Shown here: positions 1 through 6,629 of the stretch, piece by piece
Numbering within the stretch: the stretch's first letter is position 1
Layout: each line of letters begins with the position of its first letter
From: Nitrosomonas eutropha
GTDB taxonomy: Bacteria; Pseudomonadota; Gammaproteobacteria; Burkholderiales; Nitrosomonadaceae
DNA: 10,687 nt
NCBI GenBank assembly: GCA_014584635.1
Contig: JACTML010000076.1
Coordinates: forward strand, 1-10,687
Direction of reading: 5' to 3'
Notes under the pieces: model-generated
What the model was told of the DNA's origin: nothing
The model's input: only the letters and a program-made list of their open reading frames with translations
Databases searched by the model: none
Translations under genes and position numbers: made by a program

Positions 1-1406
1 TGCCCAACACCAACAGGAACGCTTTGACCTTCCTTGCCACATGTTCCGACTCCGGGATCCAGAGCCAGATCATTGCCAATCATGGAAACACGGGTTAATA
101 CATCCGGACCGTTGCCAATCAGCGTAGCTCCTTTTACCGGATGGGTAATTTTACCATCCTCAATCATATAGGCTTCCGCAGCAGAAAACACAAATTTGCC
201 ACTGGTAATATCAACCTGCCCGCCGCCAAAATTAGCGGCGTACAAACCCTGTTTGACAGAAGCAATAATCTCCTCCGGCTCTCTGTCGCCATTCAACATA
301 CAGGTATTCGTCATACGCGGCATTGGGATATGGGCAAACGATTCACGGCGACCGTTACCGGTAACAGATTGATTCATCAATCGAGCATTCAAATTATCCT
401 GAAGATAGCCTTTGAGAATACCATTTTCGATCAATACCGTGCATTGTGTCGGGTTACCCTCATCATCAATATTTAGTGAGCCACGACGATCGGGTATCGT
501 ACCATCGTCCACCACCGTCACTCCGGGAGCCGCGACACGTTCGCCGATACGTCCGGAAAAAGCCGAGCTTCCTTTGCGGTTGAAATCCGCCTCAAGACCG
601 TGCCCAATCGCTTCATGCAACAAAATACCCGGCCACCCGCTACCCAGTACAACCGTCATATTTCCCGCCGGAGCTGGTTTTGCCGCCAGGTTCGTCAGTG
701 CCTGATGAACAGCCTTGTGAGCATAATCCTGCAGCACCGAATCGGTAAAATAATCATAGCCAAAGCGTCCGCCGCCTCCAGCAACACCTTGCTCCCTCCG
801 CCCGTTCTCTTCAACTATTACCTGCAGGGACACCCGTACCAAAGGCCGTACATCAGCCGCAAGCAAGCCATCGCTGCGCGCAACCATGATTACTTCATAC
901 TCGCCAGCCAGCGATGCCATGACCTGAATAACCCGCTTATCCAGGGCACGTGTGAATCTTTCCAGTCGCTCAAGCGTTCCGATTTTGTCGGCATCCTGGC
1001 AGAGCGCAATAGGATCCAGCGAGGGATAATACAATGCCTGCTGAATGTTATTTCCCGATAGGCCCGTAGTTATACGCGCCGGTGTTCTACCGCCTTGGGC
1101 GGCAATTGCACGTGTTGCGCGCGCTGCAGAAAGCAGAGCCTGGCTGCTGATATCATCTGAATAGGCAAACGCTGTCTTTTCTCCACTGATTGCACGGACA
1201 CCAACTCCCTGGTCAATGCTAAAACTGCCTGATTTAACGATGCCTTCTTCCAGCACCCAGCCTTCCGATCGATTATATTGAAAATAAATATCAGCATAAT
1301 CAATACGATGAGTAAGAATCTGGCCAAATATATCCCGCAACCTGACTGTATTCAGCTCATAGGGTGCCAACAGATATTGATCAGCTATTGCAAATGAATC
1401 TACCAT
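1..1406 (-). CDS. tldD: Metalloprotease TldD, 3' end cut by window edge
   Basis: Zinc metalloprotease subunit that acts in the cytoplasm with TldE/PmbA. In E. coli the pair matures microcin B17 and degrades the CcdA antitoxin. The minus-strand frame is open from the ATG at 1406 to the window edge, 468 codons without a stop; E. coli TldD is 481 residues, so only about a dozen residues are missing. The zinc-site motif HEAIGHGLE is at residues 264-272 (H264, E265, H269). A conserved cysteine in GTCGKEGQ (C456) matches the third metal ligand of the family. Other conserved blocks are [18 protein letters not shown] (about 351-368) and [12 protein letters not shown] (about 394-405). The start was chosen because the homologous N-terminus begins there; the Shine-Dalgarno is poor (only CCGGA directly before ATG). 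It lies 104 bp downstream of the amidohydrolase gene on the same strand. The reading frame looks intact and all key residues are present. Identity is near certain; the natural substrate here is unknown. Confidence 0.97.
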   Translation of the reverse strand, partial: MVDSFAIADQYLLAPYELNTVRLRDIFGQILTHRIDYADIYFQYNRSEGWVLEEGIVKSGSFSIDQGVGVRAISGEKTAFAYSDDISSQALLSAARATRAIAAQGGRTPARITTGLSGNNIQQALYYPSLDPIALCQDADKIGTLERLERFTRALDKRVIQVMASLAGEYEVIMVARSDGLLAADVRPLVRVSLQVIVEENGRREQGVAGGGGRFGYDYFTDSVLQDYAHKAVHQALTNLAAKPAPAGNMTVVLGSGWPGILLHEAIGHGLEADFNRKGSSAFSGRIGERVAAPGVTVVDDGTIPDRRGSLNIDDEGNPTQCTVLIENGILKGYLQDNLNARLMNQSVTGNGRRESFAHIPMPRMTNTCMLNGDREPEEIIASVKQGLYAANFGGGQVDITSGKFVFSAAEAYMIEDGKITHPVKGATLIGNGPDVLTRVSMIGNDLALDPGVGTCGKEGQSVPVGVG

Positions 1407-1510
1407 TCCGGAAATAAACTTATTTTAATAAAACAGCAAGCAGCTAACTATGACAGCAGGACAAATAAAAAGCTCACCAAACAATCAAAATATAAATCAA
1501 GCTGTTTTTC

Positions 1511-2374
1511 TCAACAGGCAAGCAAGCATCGATGCTCCAGTGCAGGCAAACTCGCCCGCACGCTTGACTGATAAGCCTGATCAATTTCGGCAACAACCAC
1601 GCCGGCTCCGCGTGGAAGGCGGTCAATAATTACTCCCCATGGATCAACAATCATGCTGTCGCCATTCGTTTCACGTCCGTTTACATGAAATCCGCCTTGC
1701 GCCGGCGCAATCAGATACGCCTGATTTTCAATTGCACGCGCACGAATGAGTGTTTCCCAATGGGCTTTGCCAGTAATTGCGGTAAATGCGGAAGGTGCCA
1801 GAATGATATCCACTTTGCCCATCATGCGGTACAGCTCGGGAAAACGCAAATCATAGCAAATGGATAAGCCCATTCGACCAAAAGGCGAATCAATCGCAAC
1901 TATTTTATTGCCAGCATCGATTGTCCTTTCCTCGGCGAAGTTTTCGCTACCCAGTGACAATCCAAACAGATGGATTTTGTCGTAGCGCGCCACTTGCTGT
2001 CCCTGTCCATCGTATACCAGACAGCTGTTGTATACCTTGCTGGAAACAGGGGAAACCAGGGGCACCGATCCACCTGCCAGCCAAATACCAAATCGTTTGG
2101 CGGTTTCACTTAAAAAATTCTGGATTTCTCCCTCTCCTGGCTGCTCGCGAACCGCCAGTTTGTCGGTGTCTTTCATACCCATGATACAAAAATATTCCGG
2201 CAACACCACCAGTTGCGCCCCCTTGGCAGCGGCCTCTTCAATCAGGCGAAACGCCTCTTCCAGATTAGCCGTTACAGTAGGACCCGAAGCCATTTGCACA
2301 GCCGCCACCCGCACTTTGGAACCGGTCTCCGAACCGGAAAAAGCAGTCAATTCAACATCGGTGTCAGTCGGCAT
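1511..2374 (-). CDS. Carbon-nitrogen hydrolase, Nit1/YbeM-like (putative deaminated glutathione amidase)
   Basis: Cytoplasmic amidohydrolase of the nitrilase superfamily, 287 aa. The Glu-Lys-Cys triad is visible: E60 in VVLPEYF, K133 in RYDKIHLF, and C173 in SICYDLRFPELYR. The DLRFPELYR block after the nucleophile is typical of the Nit1/YbeM branch, whose characterised members hydrolyse deaminated glutathione, a transaminase side product, to alpha-ketoglutarate and cysteinylglycine. The exact substrate is inferred from family resemblance and could be another omega-amide. The family core begins at residue 21 (VRVAAVQM), so this protein has a 20-residue N-terminal extension. The ATG at 2374 is preferred over inner GTG codons because a strong Shine-Dalgarno precedes it. 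The C-terminus ends in EHRCLLAC, with two cysteines in the last five residues. It sits between yhdP and tldD on the same strand, 179 and 104 bp away. Confidence 0.93.
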   Translation of the reverse strand: MPTDTDVELTAFSGSETGSKVRVAAVQMASGPTVTANLEEAFRLIEEAAAKGAQLVVLPEYFCIMGMKDTDKLAVREQPGEGEIQNFLSETAKRFGIWLAGGSVPLVSPVSSKVYNSCLVYDGQGQQVARYDKIHLFGLSLGSENFAEERTIDAGNKIVAIDSPFGRMGLSICYDLRFPELYRMMGKVDIILAPSAFTAITGKAHWETLIRARAIENQAYLIAPAQGGFHVNGRETNGDSMIVDPWGVIIDRLPRGAGVVVAEIDQAYQSSVRASLPALEHRCLLAC

Positions 2375-2378
2375 GATT

Positions 2379-2386
2379 CTCCCCTC
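2379..2386 (-). promoter_or_regulatory. Ribosome binding site of the amidohydrolase
   Basis: Read on the minus strand this is GAGGGGAG, four bases before the ATG at 2374. It is the strongest Shine-Dalgarno in the window and decides the start in favour of the form with the 20-residue N-terminal extension. Confidence 0.8.
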
Positions 2387-2506
2387 TTCTGTATTTAATC
2401 AATATTATCAAGCTGTTCATGATCAGCCCGTCTTTCTTGCAAAGTTTATTTTGCTCCGGATTTATATTTCCATTTTAATGACAAGAGCGTAAATAACCGG
2501 TCTCTT

Positions 2507-2546
2507 CATAATTGTTATGCATCCGATTCCGGATTGGACAATTATG
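2507..2546. repeat. Nested inverted repeat just downstream of yhdP
   Basis: A perfect 9-bp inverted repeat, CATAATTGT (2507-2515) and ACAATTATG (2538-2546), encloses a second perfect inverted repeat, ATCCG (2521-2525) and CGGAT (2530-2534), with loop ATTC. It begins seven bases after the yhdP stop codon on the minus strand. An RNA copy could form a two-part stem with an internal loop (5 and 3 unpaired bases). No U-tract follows on the minus strand, so it is not a standard intrinsic terminator. It may be a 3'-end stabiliser, a weak terminator or a protein-binding site. The left arm also overlaps a smaller palindrome, CATAA-TTG-TTATG (2507-2519). Confidence 0.6.
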
Positions 2547-2553
2547 CACCCCT

Positions 2554-5500
2554 CTATGGCTGTGCGTCTTCCGGCTGTCTGATCTGATTTTCATCTTCTC
2601 CCAGTTTGACTACTATCGGATCACCCCAGCTGCCGGTTATGGTGTATTCATTGAGCAGCACCCGATCAAAAGGATCCTGCAATGTTCCCGATGCAATCAT
2701 GGCAGCAATCCCGGCAATCGGTGTTACTAATCCAAATGATGGAAACACCTTCAGATTCAAGGCTTGAGTCTCATTTACCAGATCCCATTTCCCACCTAGA
2801 ACCAGCTCGGCGGAACTGCCGGCAATATACAAATCATGCGTTGAAGCAATGCCGCTTTGGACAACAATATGGCCGCTCAGCTCATCAAAACCGAATCCTT
2901 TACCGAATACATCGTAAAAATCCAGCATTAATCTGCGAGGCAGGGATTTCAGGTCAAAAATCCCCAGCAACCTGCCGATACCCGGCTTTAATCCCGTAAA
3001 CTGGCCATGCCGGGCATCCAGCTGCAATTTTCCGGATAACGTAGGAAAATCGATTGCAAACGGCTTGCCTGTCCATTCCAGATCACCCGATAGCGTTCCT
3101 TCGCCTCGTGCAACACGATTCGGGTAGTGATAGCGCTTGAAAAATTTTCCGATATTACCTGATTGCAGCTGAATATGGCTAAATACCTGATAGGGAGACT
3201 TGTGATTTTCCCATAAACCACTTGCCTGCAACGTACTATCTGAATGACTGATAGCCAGATTTTCCACTTGCCAGCCTTCCTGCTTCTGTATAGCGCCTAA
3301 CTTCATCTGCCCCAGCAATATATCATCCACAATCAGCTCATCGGCTTTAATATCGACAGTTGGCCAATCCCCGGGATTGCTGGAACTGTGCGACAGTAAT
3401 ACTGATTCCGGCGCATCTTCCGGCATAATCAGTTTGCTTAAACGCGCAACCAGTTTTTGCGGAGCTGCCGCATGCCAATCTATCTCACCAGCAACTTCAC
3501 GGCTGGAAACCTGCATTTGCCAGCTATTGTCCCGCCTGTCAGCAACCAGATGGACATCATTAAAATAACTGGACAAAAACTCAAACTGACCGATTTTTAA
3601 ATCAAACTGCACCGGGCCGGTTAAGACGTTATCCAGGCCACGCGCAGTATTATCGATCGAGGTATCTGCTTGTGCGTGCCTGCGAAATAATTCCCGCCAC
3701 TGGTCCCACTCTATTGCAGCAGCAGCACCCTCAATCCGGGTCATCCGATCTTGCGGCAACACTCCCTTTCCACCAAAGCGGACTACACCACGTACCGGAT
3801 GATAGTAATGCACGCCTTCATGAACTCGCTGAAATTCCGCAGTGACGATATCTCCATAACGCAAACGGATGAGATCATCATGCGGCCAGGTAAAATATCT
3901 CTCCAGACGTAATGGAACAACCTCTTCCGCTGTTTTAGTAACGGGCGCTGGAAATGCGAGCGTTACGCCACTCAGTAAAGATTCAATCACAATACTGGCC
4001 TGATCACGAGCAATAGCTATATTTAACCGCCAGTCGCTACCGCCTTGTGCAAATTGTGTCCACAAATGCGATAAATTTACCGGTTTATTTGCACTTTCAT
4101 CCCGCCGGAAACGATCAAAATCAGCCCGTCCGGTTGCAGTGATATGCACCCCACCCTCGGGAGCAGGAGCAGAAGCGATTCTGACCGGCCCACCCAATAT
4201 CCAGGCACGCATTCCTTCCAGCGCCACACTGGTTTCAGTAAAAATCAGCGATCCATTGACCTGATAAAAATCAGGAACATACCGATCAAGATTGATCCGG
4301 TTATCGATAAACTGATAACGCCCTTGTATTTTGTCGACAGAAAATTTTTCCCGGGCAACCGATAGCAAAGCCTCTGCCTGTAATCGTCCTTTTCCGGAAA
4401 ATTCAGCCTGGTTTAACAACTCACCAAAATGCTGATTGAGCGCTGCCTTGCGTAATAAGGCTGCTATTGCGTTACTCTCTCCCTCCGCCTTGCCTTTTAT
4501 TCTGATTTCCGGTTGTTTTGCATACAAATCATCTGATTGCAGGGTAAATTCCTGTAGTTTGATACCAGAAACATCAGCGGAAACGAGTGACATATCCAGA
4601 GCGCCATCCTGTATCGATGCACGCCCCGCCATATTAGAAATTTTCGGCCAGCCATCTGCAATCCCAATACTGACATTATCAATGGCGGTTTCCGCACGAA
4701 TGGACAATCCATCCTTTCCACCAGGCTGATTGTTCAGTGTGCCCCTGATATGGAATTCAGCATTGCGCAACCGGCCAGAAACAACTGTTTTGTTGATCTC
4801 ATCCAGTGCATCCGTTCCGGTCAACCAGGTAGCATAGTGGCTTAACAGCGGTATATCAGCCTGCGACAGGCGCCCCGTCAGATCAACTGATCCAGAAGCG
4901 TTGTCGCTCAAGACATATTTTCCCTGCAATATCCCGCTTCCAGCCTCACCGGTAAAAGCAATATTATTCAGTTTCAACCGAGTTGTTTCACCATCACGCG
5001 CAATTTTCCAATCTACCCGCCCGCTTAAAGTATCCAGTTGCATTTTTTCTGCGGAAGGCTGTTTCTTGCTGATCACCACATTTCGCGAGGACAGAATCAG
5101 CGAGCCATCCGTTTTGGTGGCACTCACAACACCGCTGACGCCGTTAAACGCGGGATAGCTATCAAAAGGCTGTACAGCAAGATTATCGAAAGCAACATTT
5201 ACCCTGAAAGGTGGTTGTTCAGACCAGTCACCCCGCCACCTGACATTTGCATGTCTTACCGTGCCGTGAGGAGCGCGCGTAGACAAGATCTGGTGCAATG
5301 TATTTTCCAGAGGCAAACTGGAAGCCAATCTGGTCAATATCGCCAGATCGATTTTTTCCGCCTGCAGGTTATATTCAGGTAATGCGCTATCCTTGCTATT
5401 CAGCACATGCCATGACGCTGCGATGGGCCCGGAACGAGGCGCACCTTTCAGCTCGATATTAAAATCACGCACAAACCATTGTTCATCCTGCGCATCCTTT

Positions 5501-6438
5501 GTTCTGCTCCATCCACTGCGCCCGTATAAATGATCAATTTCCAGCGGTGCCAAATGTTGTGCAAAACGAACTGCTGCTTTTCGCAAATTGATGTCTGCCG
5601 TCCAACGGGATAGCCTGCCTGCATCAATATCCATCCAGGCACGTATGCTGCCTCGTCCATGTTCGAGCGTTAAAGCGGTTTGTGGTGGAATCCATTCCTG
5701 CCAGCTTTTCAGATCAACGTTCTGCAACTGGACAAACAGACGCCCTTGCCACGCGGATAATGTCTGCACAGAATCACCAGTCAGATCTCCACGAATATCC
5801 ATCCTGAAAAACAGCGAACCGGATGACGTTGCCTGCAGTCCGAATTGATGCCGTTTACCTCCTTTTCTGTTTTGCAGACGCAGATTAACCGCTTCAAAGT
5901 AATGGACAGCACCCTGCTGCAAATCATCCAGCCAGTAAATAACCGCCTGCCTGATCATTAAACGTCGCTGGCGTAACAGCCAATCAAAAAATCCGCTTTC
6001 CTGCTGATCTCCACTTAAGGAAATGCCGGCAATATGCAACAATCCTTCTTTATCCCGGCGCGTGACCAAAGCAGGCCGGTTAATTGCAATTTCGTGAAAA
6101 TTAAGCTCACCACGCAGCAGAGAACGCCACGAAACCGTTCCTTCAATCCTCGGAAAAGCCAATACCAGATGCCCTTGCCGATCATATACGTTCACGCCCT
6201 GCATTGATAAATGCGGACGCAGCCCGTCCCAGTTAGCCTGAATGGCATCAATTTGTACCGGTTGCCCGGCAACGCGGGTAATTGCAGCGGCAATATCAGA
6301 GCGATATTCGCCAATATCCGGCAAGATCCAGTGACGTAAGACCAGCAATATCAGACAAAAAAGTATGATCCCTGCCAGAAAACACCTGCCTGCCCAACTC
6401 AGACAAAGTACACAATAGTGCAAAAAGAAGCGCGACAT
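2554..6438 (-). CDS. yhdP: YhdP family AsmA-like phospholipid transport protein
   Basis: Large envelope protein of 1294 aa (E. coli YhdP is about 1266), with one N-terminal membrane segment at about residues 12-35 and a long periplasmic part. In E. coli, YhdP works alongside TamB and YdbH in moving phospholipids from the inner to the outer membrane as a bridge-like AsmA-type protein. Seen here: the family block VQIDAIQANWDGLRPHL (about 61-77) after the membrane anchor, then a long stretch rich in alternating beta-strand patterns. The conserved C-terminal AsmA-like region is at about 1131-1279, with signature GRLLGIFDLKSLPRRL followed by LDFYDVFGKGFGFDELSG. The ATG at 6438 follows an overlapping GAGGA and gives the expected short cytoplasmic N-terminus. 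It is divergent from glnE and upstream of the amidohydrolase and tldD genes. No frameshift or truncation is seen. Family assignment is very secure; the transport role is carried over from E. coli. Confidence 0.95.
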   Translation of the reverse strand: MSRFFLHYCVLCLSWAGRCFLAGIILFCLILLVLRHWILPDIGEYRSDIAAAITRVAGQPVQIDAIQANWDGLRPHLSMQGVNVYDRQGHLVLAFPRIEGTVSWRSLLRGELNFHEIAINRPALVTRRDKEGLLHIAGISLSGDQQESGFFDWLLRQRRLMIRQAVIYWLDDLQQGAVHYFEAVNLRLQNRKGGKRHQFGLQATSSGSLFFRMDIRGDLTGDSVQTLSAWQGRLFVQLQNVDLKSWQEWIPPQTALTLEHGRGSIRAWMDIDAGRLSRWTADINLRKAAVRFAQHLAPLEIDHLYGRSGWSRTKDAQDEQWFVRDFNIELKGAPRSGPIAASWHVLNSKDSALPEYNLQAEKIDLAILTRLASSLPLENTLHQILSTRAPHGTVRHANVRWRGDWSEQPPFRVNVAFDNLAVQPFDSYPAFNGVSGVVSATKTDGSLILSSRNVVISKKQPSAEKMQLDTLSGRVDWKIARDGETTRLKLNNIAFTGEAGSGILQGKYVLSDNASGSVDLTGRLSQADIPLLSHYATWLTGTDALDEINKTVVSGRLRNAEFHIRGTLNNQPGGKDGLSIRAETAIDNVSIGIADGWPKISNMAGRASIQDGALDMSLVSADVSGIKLQEFTLQSDDLYAKQPEIRIKGKAEGESNAIAALLRKAALNQHFGELLNQAEFSGKGRLQAEALLSVAREKFSVDKIQGRYQFIDNRINLDRYVPDFYQVNGSLIFTETSVALEGMRAWILGGPVRIASAPAPEGGVHITATGRADFDRFRRDESANKPVNLSHLWTQFAQGGSDWRLNIAIARDQASIVIESLLSGVTLAFPAPVTKTAEEVVPLRLERYFTWPHDDLIRLRYGDIVTAEFQRVHEGVHYYHPVRGVVRFGGKGVLPQDRMTRIEGAAAAIEWDQWRELFRRHAQADTSIDNTARGLDNVLTGPVQFDLKIGQFEFLSSYFNDVHLVADRRDNSWQMQVSSREVAGEIDWHAAAPQKLVARLSKLIMPEDAPESVLLSHSSSNPGDWPTVDIKADELIVDDILLGQMKLGAIQKQEGWQVENLAISHSDSTLQASGLWENHKSPYQVFSHIQLQSGNIGKFFKRYHYPNRVARGEGTLSGDLEWTGKPFAIDFPTLSGKLQLDARHGQFTGLKPGIGRLLGIFDLKSLPRRLMLDFYDVFGKGFGFDELSGHIVVQSGIASTHDLYIAGSSAELVLGGKWDLVNETQALNLKVFPSFGLVTPIAGIAAMIASGTLQDPFDRVLLNEYTITGSWGDPIVVKLGEDENQIRQPEDAQP

Positions 6439-6440
6439 GA

Positions 6441-6445
6441 TCCTC
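6441..6445 (-). promoter_or_regulatory. Ribosome binding site of yhdP
   Basis: Minus-strand GAGGA lies two bases before the ATG at 6438. The sequence is good but the spacing is shorter than usual. It supports the chosen start, which also gives the expected short segment before the membrane anchor. Confidence 0.55.
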
Positions 6446-6505
6446 GTTCAATACAAAACCGGCTTCCGGAATATCTTATCCATCATCTGAAATCCATTTT
6501 TTATT

Positions 6506-6523
6506 GGAGAAATAACCGTCTCC
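6506..6523. repeat. Short inverted repeat in the yhdP-glnE divergent region
   Basis: GGAGA (6506-6510) and TCTCC (6519-6523) are separated by eight bases. It lies between the two divergent starts and could be an operator half-site pair or chance; no known consensus is recognised. Confidence 0.3.
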
Positions 6524-6533
6524 ACACCATGCA

Positions 6534-6551
6534 GTGGAATATCATTTCCAC
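6534..6551. repeat. Inverted repeat GTGGAA-N6-TTCCAC upstream of glnE
   Basis: Perfect 6-bp arms, GTGGAA (6534-6539) and TTCCAC (6546-6551), flank a six-base AT-rich spacer. It lies 79-96 bp before the preferred glnE start and about 96 bp upstream of yhdP, a position suitable for a dimeric regulator controlling both genes. The size and symmetry resemble operators in general, but I recognise no specific regulator. The first arm contains the GTG of an alternative longer glnE reading. Confidence 0.4.
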
Positions 6552-6629
6552 AAAACTACGCATAGCAGTCAAAACCGGGTATTTTATCCGAAGCGATCAA
6601 ACAGCTTGCCGCATAACAGCCCACCCTAT

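Noticed and set aside
141..1061. Three overlapping plus-strand frames in the first kilobase
   Set aside because: They are antisense to tldD, whose minus-strand frame has all family motifs.
1070..1327. Minus-strand 85-codon frame with a hydrophobic start
   Set aside because: Alternative frame inside tldD; the real frame is continuous through the same bases.
1407..1510. AT-rich gap before tldD, searched for a promoter or terminator
   Set aside because: No -35/-10 pair with good spacing and no stem followed by a U-tract were found.
2387..2506. Possible promoter for the amidohydrolase (minus-strand TTGTCA followed by TATAAA)
   Set aside because: The spacing between the two boxes is only 12 bp, too short for a sigma-70 promoter.
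6560..6595. Possible promoter boxes before glnE (TATTTT) and yhdP (minus-strand TTGACT)
   Set aside because: Neither box has a partner matching consensus at 16-19 bp.
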